NCBI RefSeq assembly: GCF_025150245.1
Contig: NZ_CP102279.1
Coordinates: 1,671,423-1,735,422, forward strand
Direction of reading: 5' to 3'
DNA: 64,000 nt
From: Dorea formicigenerans
GTDB taxonomy: Bacteria > Bacillota > Clostridia > Lachnospirales > Lachnospiraceae
Below are positions 8,848 through 17,402 of the stretch, piece after piece. The translations under genes were made by a program, and so were the position numbers. Every line of letters begins with the position of its first letter. Position 1 is the stretch's first letter. The notes beneath the pieces were generated by a model. It was not told the origin of the DNA. It searched no databases and saw only the letters and a list, made by a program, of their open reading frames with translations.

Positions 8848-10401
8848 CTACTTGGCATAATCTGTAACTCTTGATTCACGAATTACATTTACCTTAATCT
8901 GACCTGGATATTCAAGTTCAAATTCAACCTGTTTCGCAATATCTCTAGCCAGCAATACCATGTCTGCATCAGATACTTGTTCTGGAACTACCATGATACG
9001 AATCTCTCTACCTGCTTGAATTGCAAAAGATTTCTCAACGCCTTTAAACTGATTGGCGATATCTTCTAATTGTTTTAACCTGTTTGTGTATGTTTCTAAT
9101 GTTTCTCTTCTTGCACCCGGTCTTGCTGCAGAAATCGTATCAGCAGCCTGTACAACACATGCAATCAGGGATTCCGGCTCTACATCGCCGTGATGGGCTT
9201 CAACCGCATTGATAACGGTTGCTGACTCTTTGTATTTTCTGCAAAGGTCAACACCGATCTGGATATGTGATCCTTCCACATCATGATCGATTGATTTACC
9301 GATATCATGTAAAAGTCCGGCTCTCTTAGCCACTCTGACATCGAGACCGATTTCTCCAGCAAGAAGTCCGGATAACTGTGCCACTTCAATAGAATGCTTC
9401 AATGCATTCTGTCCATAGCTTGTTCTGAACTTCATTCTACCAAGAAGCTTGATAAGCTCTGGATGAATTCCATGAACACCAACTTCAAGTGCAGCTGACT
9501 CTCCTTCCTCGCGAATCATAGAATCGACTTCTTTCTGCGCTTTTTCTACCATCTCTTCGATTCTTGCCGGATGTATACGTCCGTCAACGATCAACTTCTC
9601 AAGCGCAATTCTCGCAACTTCACGTCTGATTGGATCAAAGCCTGATAATACAACAGCTTCCGGGGTATCATCGATAATCAGTTCCACACCTGTCAGTGTC
9701 TCCAAAGTACGGATATTACGTCCTTCTCTACCAATAATTCTTCCCTTCATCTCATCATTCGGAAGCTGAACTACAGAAATCGTAGTCTCAGCTACATGAT
9801 CTGCTGCACATCTCTGGATAGCAGTGACAACACATTCCTTTGCCTTCTTATCTGCTTCTTCCTTTGCCTGCGCTTCCATCTCTTTGATCATCTTCGCAGT
9901 ATCATGTTTCACATCTTCTTCAACAGTTTTTAACAAATATTCTTTTGCCTGTTCGGAGGTAAGTCCTGAGATTCTTTCTAGTTCCTGTACACGTTGTTGA
10001 CTCAGCTCGTCAACTTTCTTCTCACGCTGCTTCAACTGTTCTTCTTTTGCTTTAAAGCTTGCTTCGCGCTTCTCAATTGCCTCAGACCGTTTATCCAAAG
10101 CTTCTTCCTTGGAAAGTACACGCTTCTCATATCTCTGTAATTCAGATCTGCGTTCCTTTGACTCTCTCTCAAGTTCATTCTTATTCTTGATTGATTCCTC
10201 TTTAATTTCCAAGAGAGACTCCTTCTTCTTAGCCTCGGCTGTCTTCACTGCATCATCGATAATCTCACGCGCTTTGTTCTCCGCATTACCAATCTTAGAT
10301 TCTGCATTCTTCTTCAGATTGGAAACGGTCACAAAGTGACTGATGACTGCTGATACAATGATAAGCACTACTGCAACAGCAATTACTATTCCTATCGGCA
10401 C
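8848..10401 (-). CDS. rny: Ribonuclease Y
   Basis: Membrane-anchored endoribonuclease that starts mRNA decay. 517 residues: one N-terminal membrane helix (residues 3-27), a long charged coiled coil (about 28-200), a KH domain ([12 protein letters not shown], about 218-229), then an HD domain with [12 protein letters not shown]. The start is GTG at 10401, 7 bases after GGAGG. It has its own promoter and terminator, so it is a single-gene unit downstream of recX. Confidence 0.97.
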   Translation of the reverse strand: MPIGIVIAVAVVLIIVSAVISHFVTVSNLKKNAESKIGNAENKAREIIDDAVKTAEAKKKESLLEIKEESIKNKNELERESKERRSELQRYEKRVLSKEEALDKRSEAIEKREASFKAKEEQLKQREKKVDELSQQRVQELERISGLTSEQAKEYLLKTVEEDVKHDTAKMIKEMEAQAKEEADKKAKECVVTAIQRCAADHVAETTISVVQLPNDEMKGRIIGREGRNIRTLETLTGVELIIDDTPEAVVLSGFDPIRREVARIALEKLIVDGRIHPARIEEMVEKAQKEVDSMIREEGESAALEVGVHGIHPELIKLLGRMKFRTSYGQNALKHSIEVAQLSGLLAGEIGLDVRVAKRAGLLHDIGKSIDHDVEGSHIQIGVDLCRKYKESATVINAVEAHHGDVEPESLIACVVQAADTISAARPGARRETLETYTNRLKQLEDIANQFKGVEKSFAIQAGREIRIMVVPEQVSDADMVLLARDIAKQVEFELEYPGQIKVNVIRESRVTDYAK

Positions 10402-10448
10402 AGGAGCACCTCCTTATTTAGTTTTCATTGTACAAATACAACAGTTAA

Positions 10449-10477
10449 ATTCTATACTGTTTTGTGAAAGATGTCAA
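10449..10477 (-). promoter_or_regulatory. Promoter of rny
   Basis: On the minus strand TTGACA (10472-10477), 17-base spacer, TAGAAT (10449-10454), about 48 bases upstream of the rny GTG. It lies within the recX-rny gap. Confidence 0.75.
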
Positions 10478-10523
10478 GCTTAACCATTGGAAACTTCTAT
10501 AATTTAAATATGTTTTCTTTATA

Positions 10524-11144
10524 TCAACTGTACATCTCACACTCATATATCTGCATGGTTCTTCTGATATCATCATAGCCAAAACCTTTTCTGACAAGGT
10601 ACGCCATTATTTTTTTCTTTTCCTCCGGCGTCGTATTCTCCCGATCATAATGCTTTTTCTCTAGCAGTCTGCGAATTGCCTCCGTAGAATCTTCACGCTC
10701 ATAGCTCTCTTCAAATGCTTCATCAATTAGTTCTCTGGACACTCCTTTTCCCACAAGCTGCATATAAATCTCCCGCCTGCTTTTTCGTTCTTTCCTTGAT
10801 TCAATAAAACTTCTTGCATATTCATAATCATTGATATAACCAAAAGATTTTACATAACTGATTGCAGCCTCCACGATATCTGCCGGATATTCATTACGCG
10901 TAAGTTTCTCCCTAAGCTGCGCCTCTGTACGCCACATATCATTCAAAAGATGCATTGCCCGAAGCTTTGCTCTTTTTAATATAACCTCTGTTCGAATCTT
11001 CTCATAGCTTTCCTGCGACAATTCCTGATCTTCGGCTATATGAAAACGGGACAGTTCCCCCTTATACAATATAAAAGCAAACTGTCCATCTACATATACC
11101 TTATACTTTGTCTTTGTCACAGCTTCAACTCTTGTGACAACCAT
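10524..11144 (-). CDS. recX: Regulatory protein RecX
   Basis: Modulator of RecA filament activity. 206 residues made of repeated three-helix RecX motifs (for example LKRAKLRAMHLL, FGYINDYEYARSFIESR, VRKGFGYDDIRRTM). Its ATG follows the recA stop by 3 bases and the ribosome-binding site GAGGA lies inside the last recA codons, so RecX is translated in step with RecA from the SOS-controlled promoter. Confidence 0.95.
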   Translation of the reverse strand: MVVTRVEAVTKTKYKVYVDGQFAFILYKGELSRFHIAEDQELSQESYEKIRTEVILKRAKLRAMHLLNDMWRTEAQLREKLTRNEYPADIVEAAISYVKSFGYINDYEYARSFIESRKERKSRREIYMQLVGKGVSRELIDEAFEESYEREDSTEAIRRLLEKKHYDRENTTPEEKKKIMAYLVRKGFGYDDIRRTMQIYECEMYS

Positions 11145-11147
11145 CTG

Positions 11148-12239
11148 TTAGTCCTCTTTTTCTGCCTCTGCTGCTACTTTGACCGCACTGTCAGCTTTAC
11201 TGCTTTTTCCTTCCTTTGTATCCGCTTCCTCTGATGCTGATCCGTCAAAATTATAGTGTGCACGAATCTGCTTATCCAAAGACTCCATAAGTTCCGGATG
11301 CTCTGTGAGATAAATCTTAGCATTCTCACGTCCCTGGCCGATCTTATCTCCATTACAGGAGAACCATGCACCACTTTTGTTGACAAGTCCAAGATTTACT
11401 GCAAGATCCAGAATATCTCCTTCTTTTGAAATACCTTTTCCGAACATAATATCAAATTCTGCCTCTTTGAACGGAGGCGCGATCTTATTCTTCACAATCT
11501 TCACACGGGTTCTGTTACCAATCATCTCTCCGCCCTGCTTGAGCGTCTCGATTCTTCTGACGTCCATGCGGACAGATGCATAGAACTTCAATGCACGTCC
11601 ACCGGTCGTAGTCTCCGGATTACCGAACATAATACCAACCTTCTCACGGAGCTGGTTGATAAAGATTACCACACAGTTAGACTTGCTGATAACAGGAGTC
11701 AGCTTACGTAGTGCCTGGGACATCAGTCTTGCCTGAAGTCCTACATGGGAATCTCCCATATCTCCTTCAATCTCCTGCTTCGGTACAAGCGCTGCAACAG
11801 AGTCAATGACAATAATATCCATCGCGCCGGAACGCGCCATTGTCTCAGCAATCTCAAGCGCCTGATCTCCACTGTCAGGCTGTGAAATGTAAAGTTCATC
11901 AATATCTACTCCAATGTTACGCGCATAAACCGGATCAAGGGCATGTTCAGCATCAATAAACCCTGCAATCCCGCCTCTTTTCTGAACTTCCGAAATCATA
12001 TGCAGTGCAACTGTTGTCTTACCACTGGACTCTGGTCCGTAGATCTCAACCACACGTCCTCTTGGAACACCTCCGAGTCCCAGTGCAATATCCAGACTTA
12101 AAGATCCTGTCGGAATTGTCTCCACTGATACCTGGGCTGCCGGGTCTCCAAGCTTCATGACCGTACCTTTACCAAAATCCTTCTCTAACTTTGCAATAGC
12201 CGCATCTAAGGCTTTCTTCTTATCTTCATTATTCGCCAT
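11148..12239 (-). CDS. recA: Recombinase RecA
   Basis: Strand-exchange ATPase and LexA co-protease. 363 residues with Walker [10 protein letters not shown] (about 67-75), Walker [13 protein letters not shown], the [10 protein letters not shown] loop-1 region and [12 protein letters not shown]. The C-terminal tail (about 330-363) is Lys/Glu/Ala-rich, as is common in clostridia. GGAG precedes the ATG. It is driven by a strong promoter with a perfect LexA box. Confidence 0.99.
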   Translation of the reverse strand: MANNEDKKKALDAAIAKLEKDFGKGTVMKLGDPAAQVSVETIPTGSLSLDIALGLGGVPRGRVVEIYGPESSGKTTVALHMISEVQKRGGIAGFIDAEHALDPVYARNIGVDIDELYISQPDSGDQALEIAETMARSGAMDIIVIDSVAALVPKQEIEGDMGDSHVGLQARLMSQALRKLTPVISKSNCVVIFINQLREKVGIMFGNPETTTGGRALKFYASVRMDVRRIETLKQGGEMIGNRTRVKIVKNKIAPPFKEAEFDIMFGKGISKEGDILDLAVNLGLVNKSGAWFSCNGDKIGQGRENAKIYLTEHPELMESLDKQIRAHYNFDGSASEEADTKEGKSSKADSAVKVAAEAEKED

Positions 12240-12262
12240 AATTAAATCTCCTTGATATTCTC

Positions 12263-12276
12263 CGAACGAATGTTCG
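12263..12276 (-). promoter_or_regulatory. LexA (SOS) box of recA
   Basis: CGAACATTCGTTCG on the minus strand (perfect half sites CGAAC and GTTCG, 4-base spacer) matches the Gram-positive LexA consensus CGAACRNRYGTTYC except at the last degenerate base. It sits just downstream of the -10, where bound LexA would block transcription, so recA-recX should be induced by DNA damage. Confidence 0.9.
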
Positions 12277-12289
12277 GTATCTGATTAAT

Positions 12290-12318
12290 ATAGTATTATA
12301 ACCGCCGCAAATTGTCAA
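12290..12318 (-). promoter_or_regulatory. Promoter of recA-recX
   Basis: On the minus strand TTGACA (12313-12318), 17-base spacer, TACTAT (12290-12295). A TATAAT also occurs at 12295-12300 but is only 12 bases from the -35, so the TACTAT pairing is preferred. Confidence 0.75.
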
Positions 12319-12393
12319 TAGAAAAAACAAGAAAAAGTGTGTAAGAATTGTTTCCCCTGACAATGTTAACTGTATCATGGTTTTCGATCTCCG

Positions 12394-13686
12394 TCAACGC
12401 AAATCCACGAAGAATGTATTCCATCTTGTATAGCCAAAAAAGCGCTCCATACATCTTTTCAGGCACCAGGAAAATGTCCGTTTTTTAAGCCCGCTTCTTG
12501 TCAAAACATCGTATTTTCCAATAATATTTTTATCTAATATGTACCGCACTTCTCCCACTTTCTGCCCTTTTTCTACCGGTGCAGACAAAGCTTTTTCCAT
12601 CTGCACGGAAATCTCTACATTTTCATCAGTTCTTAATAATACTTTTAACACTTCCGGCTTCTGTTGAATTTCAACCTCAGCCACGCTGTTTTTCTGATAA
12701 ATGTTCTGGTCGTTACCACTATCTTTTACAACAATCTCCTGCTTTGGAAGCTCCTGCCATACGTTTCGGTACTCATAATTCGCAAGTCCATATTCCATAA
12801 GTTTCTTCGTGTCACTCCATTTATATCCTTTATGATTCGGCCAGCCACAGGCAAGCAATGCCACGATAAATGTCCGTTCATCACGTCTGAGTGCACCGAC
12901 ATAGCAATATCCTGCATCTGCCGTAAAACCGGTCTTGCCAGAAATCGCCCCGTCCATCATAGTCAGAAAAGCATTGTGATTCGTGCATGTATAAGAAGAA
13001 GTTCCTTTAAGATCCCGGAAATGGTATTCTTTCGTTCCGGTAATATCCAGAAACATTTCTTTTTCCGGAGAATCCATAATACAATATTTCATAATTTTCG
13101 CCAGTTCCATGGCTGTTGTGGCGTGCACGCCGCCTTCATCCTCTCCGTCCAGTCCGTTTGGCGTTACAAAATGTGTCTTAGTAAGCCCCAGTTCTTCTGC
13201 TTTTTCATTCATCATTTTTACAAATGCTTCCACGCTTCCGGCTATCTCCTCTGCAACCATAACTGCGCTGTCATTGTGCGATTCCAGCATAAGCGAGAAT
13301 AAAATATCCCTCAGATAGAACTGCTGCCCTTCCCGGACACCCAGATGAACTTTCGGCTGACTGGCAGCATATGCGGACGCTGTGACTATCTCATTATCTG
13401 TCATATGCTCCAGTGCTATGATGCAGGTCATAATCTTTGTGGTGCTTGCCATAGGCCTTATGGCTTCCTCTTCTTTTCCAAATAAAACACGCCCACTGTC
13501 AGCATCCATAAGGACTGCCGATTGGGCGTATAGATTTTGTGGCTCGTCTGTATTTTGTTTCATTTTGTCAGCCATCTGACCCGATAGATTCTGACCCGAT
13601 TCCTGAATTTCATATCTTTCCAGCCAGGCGGCAGATATGCATAACAAAAGTAAGACTGCGATAATTTTTATTTTGTTCTGATTCAT
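12394..13686 (-). CDS. D-alanyl-D-alanine carboxypeptidase, DacF-type (copy 1)
   Basis: Secreted low-molecular-weight penicillin-binding protein that trims D-Ala from peptidoglycan stem peptides. 430 residues: an N-terminal signal or anchor helix (about 7-21), then the serine-peptidase motifs S81-TTK84, S136-HN and K251-TG, followed by a PBP5-type C-terminal beta domain (about 320-400) and a basic C-terminal end that may bind membrane. With spo genes in the window, a role in cortex synthesis like DacF is possible, but a vegetative role is equally likely. A second paralogue lies at 19812-21092. Confidence 0.93.
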   Translation of the reverse strand: MNQNKIKIIAVLLLLCISAAWLERYEIQESGQNLSGQMADKMKQNTDEPQNLYAQSAVLMDADSGRVLFGKEEEAIRPMASTTKIMTCIIALEHMTDNEIVTASAYAASQPKVHLGVREGQQFYLRDILFSLMLESHNDSAVMVAEEIAGSVEAFVKMMNEKAEELGLTKTHFVTPNGLDGEDEGGVHATTAMELAKIMKYCIMDSPEKEMFLDITGTKEYHFRDLKGTSSYTCTNHNAFLTMMDGAISGKTGFTADAGYCYVGALRRDERTFIVALLACGWPNHKGYKWSDTKKLMEYGLANYEYRNVWQELPKQEIVVKDSGNDQNIYQKNSVAEVEIQQKPEVLKVLLRTDENVEISVQMEKALSAPVEKGQKVGEVRYILDKNIIGKYDVLTRSGLKKRTFSWCLKRCMERFFGYTRWNTFFVDLR

Positions 13687-13786
13687 ATCCAGTACCCTGA
13701 AGCACCGTTATCTTTACAGATTATGATACTCTGCGCACAAATATGTATCTCTTCTTTACTTTATCTGTTTCATTTACTATATCTGT

Positions 13787-14368
13787 TTATACATTTAATT
13801 TAAGCTGTACTTCTTCCTCTGCCTCTTCTTTAAATGTTTCTACCTGTTCCGGCTGCATGCTCGGAAGATCTTCGATAGACTGAATACTGAATCTTCGCAA
13901 GAATTCTTCTGTTGTGCCAAATAAAATCGGCCGTCCCGGTGCATCCAGTCTTCCCACTTCACAGGCAAGATTATATTCTACCAGTTTATTTACCGCGTGA
14001 TCTGATTTGACTCCACGAATTTTTTCGATTTCAAGCTTTGTCACCGGCTGACGATATGCAATGATTGATAATGTCTCCAGCAGAACATCTGTCAGAACAC
14101 ATTTCTTCGGCTGTTTTGCAATACGAATGAGATAGTCATACATCTCCCGCTTCGTGCACAACTGAAAGGAGTCTTCCAGCTCAATAATACGAAGGCCTCT
14201 GTCCTCTGCTTCATATTTGTCCTGCAACCGATGAATGATCTTTCTTGTAGTCGCTTCATCGTGCTCAATCGCCGCCGCGATCTTCTTAAGTTCCACTGAT
14301 TCGCCCATTGTAAATAAAATGGCCTCTATCACAGCCTCCATCTTACCTATCTCCGTTTTTTTACCCAT
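13787..14368 (-). CDS. scpB: Segregation and condensation protein B
   Basis: Kleisin-interacting partner of the SMC condensin, with two winged helices. 193 residues: first winged helix about 8-85, second about 90-165 (including LSIIAYRQPVTKLEIEKIRG). The ribosome-binding region before the ATG is weak, because a structured repeat (14392-14572) ends only 23 bases upstream. In most Firmicutes scpA and scpB overlap or touch; here they are 286 bases apart. Confidence 0.95.
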   Translation of the reverse strand: MGKKTEIGKMEAVIEAILFTMGESVELKKIAAAIEHDEATTRKIIHRLQDKYEAEDRGLRIIELEDSFQLCTKREMYDYLIRIAKQPKKCVLTDVLLETLSIIAYRQPVTKLEIEKIRGVKSDHAVNKLVEYNLACEVGRLDAPGRPILFGTTEEFLRRFSIQSIEDLPSMQPEQVETFKEEAEEEVQLKLNV

Positions 14369-14391
14369 ATAATTTCTTAGTCACTCCATCT

Positions 14392-14572
14392 TTCAAGAAT
14401 GCCTCGGCATTCTTGCTGCGAGGTGCGCGTCATGCAATTGCATGACATACTTCTACTGCGCACCTCTGCAATCCTGCCGGAGGCTATATCAGCTGGGGGA
14501 TTGACTCCCACCACTGATACCAGCTTGTTTCTCACCACCTATAGAGGTGGGAGTCATCTCCCAGCTGATATA
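14392..14572 (+). repeat. Structured modular repeat, copy A (between scpA and scpB)
   Basis: 181-bp element differing from copy B (24133-24313) at one base only (G at 14498, T at 24239). Parts in order: hairpin H1 at 14396-14413 (AGAATGCC/GGCATTCT); H2 at 14420-14466, a 9-bp outer stem GAGGTGCGC/GCGCACCTC enclosing the perfect palindrome GTCATGCAATTGCATGAC; an invariant linker ATCCTGCCGGAGGCT (14471-14485); and H3 at 14485-14572, a roughly 27-bp imperfect stem around a 33-base loop. No target-site duplication is visible. The short plus-strand ORF inside it is not conserved in frame between copies. Confidence 0.9.
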
Positions 14573-14654
14573 AATCTGATGACTTTTCTTAAGGGAACCA
14601 CTTTTACTTCTGTCAAAACCATCCAGACGGTTCTCCAACTAATACTACACTTCG

Positions 14655-15398
14655 TTAAAGATTTGCAGTAATCATAATATCATCAAATGCATGTTCCTGC
14701 TGTACGATCAGGATTCCTTCCTTGATCAACTGCAACACTGCCAGAAATGTTACGACAGTCTGCATCTTGGACTTCTGGCTGCCCAAAAGTGTGCGGAAAC
14801 TGAAATGCTTGTGTTCCCTTGCATAATCTGTCACAGTCTCCAGCTTTTCCTCAACCGTAACTTCTTCTTTCTCTAATTTACCAAATTTGCTTCTTACCGG
14901 ATCGATCTTGTCTTCCTGACGCCTGATCACGTCCTGAAAAACACGGTTCAGTGTTGCCAATGTCAGATCTCCTAAAAGTTCGTCCAAATCTACCGGCTCC
15001 ACATAATCCATGACTTCCTCCGGGATAGTCGGATCTTTGTACATCGTCCGGCCACCATCCAGCTCTCGGTCACGAAGCTCATAGGACATATACTTGTACA
15101 TCTTATATTGAAGAAGTTGTTCTACCAGTTCCTGTCTTGGATCTTCCTCTTCCCCATCCTCTGTTACTTCCTTCGGAAGCAGCATCTTACACTTGATATC
15201 CAAAAGTGTCGCTGCCATGACAAGAAATTCACTCATCACATTGAGATCTTCCCGTTCCATGGCTTTGATATAATCCATATACTGGTTCGTAATCTCCACA
15301 ATAGGAATATCGTAAATATCTATTTTATTTTTATCGATCAAATGTAACAGCAGGTCAAGAGGTCCTTCGAACACCTGCAATTTTACCGGAATTCCCAT
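14655..15398 (-). CDS. scpA: Segregation and condensation protein A
   Basis: Kleisin subunit of the SMC-ScpAB condensin needed for chromosome segregation. 247 residues opening with the conserved VFEGPLDLLLHLIDKNKIDIYDIPI (first part FEGPLDLLLHLI), the N-terminal SMC-neck-binding domain, and ending in a C-terminal winged helix (about 170-247). It is upstream of scpB but separated from it by repeat copy A, which any scpAB message must transcribe. Confidence 0.96.
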   Translation of the reverse strand: MGIPVKLQVFEGPLDLLLHLIDKNKIDIYDIPIVEITNQYMDYIKAMEREDLNVMSEFLVMAATLLDIKCKMLLPKEVTEDGEEEDPRQELVEQLLQYKMYKYMSYELRDRELDGGRTMYKDPTIPEEVMDYVEPVDLDELLGDLTLATLNRVFQDVIRRQEDKIDPVRSKFGKLEKEEVTVEEKLETVTDYAREHKHFSFRTLLGSQKSKMQTVVTFLAVLQLIKEGILIVQQEHAFDDIMITANL

Positions 15399-15471
15399 GT
15401 CTCATTACTCTCCATAAATTTCCATGACTTTTAGGTCTGACAATCTATTATACTTGATTCTCTCACATTTC

Positions 15472-16335
15472 TCAACAATTATTTAAACTCAGAACAACAA
15501 CCTCTGCCGGATTAAAGAGCCTGATATGAATGGTGTGGGTTCCAAGCCCTTTACTTACAATGACAGTCTGGTCTCCCACGCGCCGCATTTCTCCTGAATA
15601 CTTTGGAAATAATACAAAATCCGGTCCAATCACACCTCCGATTCCCGGAATTCTCACCATACCTCCATGCAGATGCCCACTTAGGATCAGATCTGCTCCC
15701 CAGGCAAGGTATTCTTTCATATAGGAAGGATTATGTGCGAGAAGAACCTGAAATGCTTCCGGATCCCGATTTCCGATCCGCTCTTTTATTGCTCCCTCTG
15801 GCATCTCTCTTCGTTTCAAATGCGTGTAACACTCCAGTGGAATCTCAAGCCCCGTCAGGCGGACTTTTGATTCATCACTTAAAACTGTCGATTCATTTTC
15901 CAAAAGATGTACTCCCAGATTCAGCAATTTTTCCCGATATAAAGCATAAGACTGGTCATACTTCTGTGGTTTTAATTTCATACGCTCTTCATGATTTCCA
16001 TTTGCATAGTAAACTGGTGCAATTTTCACAAGCTCTTTCACACAGGCAAGGGCCGGTTCATAGGAATGTCCGTTCTTTCCAACTAACATATCCCCACCGA
16101 TTAGAATCAGATCCGGTGACTCTTTTTTCACTGCATCAATTAATCTGCAATTATTCACTCCATAGACCTGATTGTGCAGGTCACTTAAAAAGACCCATGT
16201 TTTCTCCCCTGCAAGCTTCGGTGACGCCACCTGGTAACGAGTCACGCGAAATGTATGAAGTTCCCGATACATTTCCGCAAATACAAGAAGTACTGCTGCC
16301 ACCAGTATTCCGATTATGATTCCTGTTGTCGACAT
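15472..16335 (-). CDS. Membrane-anchored metallophosphoesterase (calcineurin-like)
   Basis: 287 residues: one N-terminal membrane helix (about 5-22), then a two-metal phosphoesterase domain with SDLHN (about 52), GGDML (about 80), GNHE (about 112), LLAHNP (near 202) and SGHLHGG (near 222). This pattern fits the YkuE/YaeI group, some members of which hydrolyse UDP-sugar lipids or membrane phosphoesters. The substrate is unknown here. GGAG lies before the ATG. It is upstream of scpA, in the same direction, with a 73-base gap. Confidence 0.88.
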   Translation of the reverse strand: MSTTGIIIGILVAAVLLVFAEMYRELHTFRVTRYQVASPKLAGEKTWVFLSDLHNQVYGVNNCRLIDAVKKESPDLILIGGDMLVGKNGHSYEPALACVKELVKIAPVYYANGNHEERMKLKPQKYDQSYALYREKLLNLGVHLLENESTVLSDESKVRLTGLEIPLECYTHLKRREMPEGAIKERIGNRDPEAFQVLLAHNPSYMKEYLAWGADLILSGHLHGGMVRIPGIGGVIGPDFVLFPKYSGEMRRVGDQTVIVSKGLGTHTIHIRLFNPAEVVVLSLNNC

Positions 16336-16391
16336 AGATATTCTCCTGATTTATTCTTCCATTTATTTACGTTTGTTTATCACACGTTTAT

Positions 16392-17258
16392 TTATATCTG
16401 TTTTGAACACATCTGTATGTCTGGATTTTTCCCTTCCGTCACCGCTTCCCGGCTTTTCCGAAATGCCTCATACAGCTTTCGGATATTTTCAAATGCATAA
16501 TCCGGCATAAATTCTGTCGCCACCAGATCCTCTGGCTTTGCCTCTCCTGTATACACAAGAGCCGTTTCCACTCCCGCGTTAATTCCACATGCAATGTCCG
16601 TGTAAAGGCGATCGCCAACTACAAGCACTTCCTCTGGTTTCGCACCTACCTGCTCCATACACATTTTTACAATCTGTGCATTCGGCTTACCTGCATAGTA
16701 AGGTGTCCGATCTGTTGTCACTTTCAACATCTCGCAAATTCCTCCACAATCAGGGACGAAGCCAAATGCAGTTGGACACCGGTAATCTGGGTTTGTTCCG
16801 ACAAAATCCACTTCCGGACGAAATAATGCCTTACATGCTTCTTCGACTTTTTCGTAGACAAGTGTTCTGTCAAATCCCACAACTGCGCATGCTACATCTT
16901 CCTCTGCCTCGTGGGTCAGCTTTAGTCCAAAGCTTTTTAACTCATCTTCAAAAGACGGCGTTCCTACTACAAGCAGTTTCTTATCTTCATAGTGCTCCTT
17001 CAGATACTTACATGTTGCATAAGATGCAGTCACAAACTGATTTTCTACTGCGGAAATATTCCATTTCTTAAATTTCTCTATATAATCTTTTCGGCTTTTG
17101 ACCGAATTGTTCGTAATATAAAAAGCTCGTCCGCCAATGCTTTCAATATAATCAAGCAACTCCCGGCTGCCATCATAAATCGTGTCATCAATGGCAAGTG
17201 TCCCGTCTATATCAAACAAAAAATATTTTTTACTCTCTAAATCATTTCCTTTTAACAT
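16392..17258 (-). CDS. HAD-superfamily (class IIA) phosphatase, NagD-like
   Basis: 288 residues with the HAD motifs FLFDIDGTLA (nucleophile and acid Asp near residues 15-17), FYITNNSV (Ser/Thr of motif II near 51) and VVGDRLYTDIACG (motif IV near 217). The cap inserted between motifs II and III is the class-IIA type of NagD and p-nitrophenylphosphatase. Physiological substrates in this group are small sugar or nucleotide phosphates; none can be assigned. AAGGAG lies 8 bases before the ATG. Divergent from pepP. Confidence 0.9.
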   Translation of the reverse strand: MLKGNDLESKKYFLFDIDGTLAIDDTIYDGSRELLDYIESIGGRAFYITNNSVKSRKDYIEKFKKWNISAVENQFVTASYATCKYLKEHYEDKKLLVVGTPSFEDELKSFGLKLTHEAEEDVACAVVGFDRTLVYEKVEEACKALFRPEVDFVGTNPDYRCPTAFGFVPDCGGICEMLKVTTDRTPYYAGKPNAQIVKMCMEQVGAKPEEVLVVGDRLYTDIACGINAGVETALVYTGEAKPEDLVATEFMPDYAFENIRKLYEAFRKSREAVTEGKNPDIQMCSKQI

Positions 17259-17402
17259 TAAAAAAGCTCCTTGCTGGAATTTTGTCCATTTATACTATAT
17301 AATGATGATGGTGTCGGGATTAAAAGACCCAACTATGATGCATCTTTACACCCTTGCATTATTATATACTGATTTAGAAATCATGTCGAGGAGGTTTTTA
17401 TC

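Noticed and set aside
12295-12318. TTGACA with TATAAT as the recA promoter
   Set aside because: The spacing is only 12 bases; TACTAT at 17 bases is a better match.
14392-14572. Retron or diversity-generating element as an explanation for the structured repeat
   Set aside because: No reverse transcriptase gene and no variable-repeat target were found anywhere in the window, and the repeat has no msr/msd-like arrangement that I can defend.
14399-14671. Short plus-strand reading frame inside repeat copy A, with a near-identical frame inside copy B (24003-24239)
   Set aside because: The shared peptide only reflects the shared DNA. The single base difference between copies puts a stop in B and read-through in A, there is no ribosome-binding site, and the DNA is explained by hairpins.
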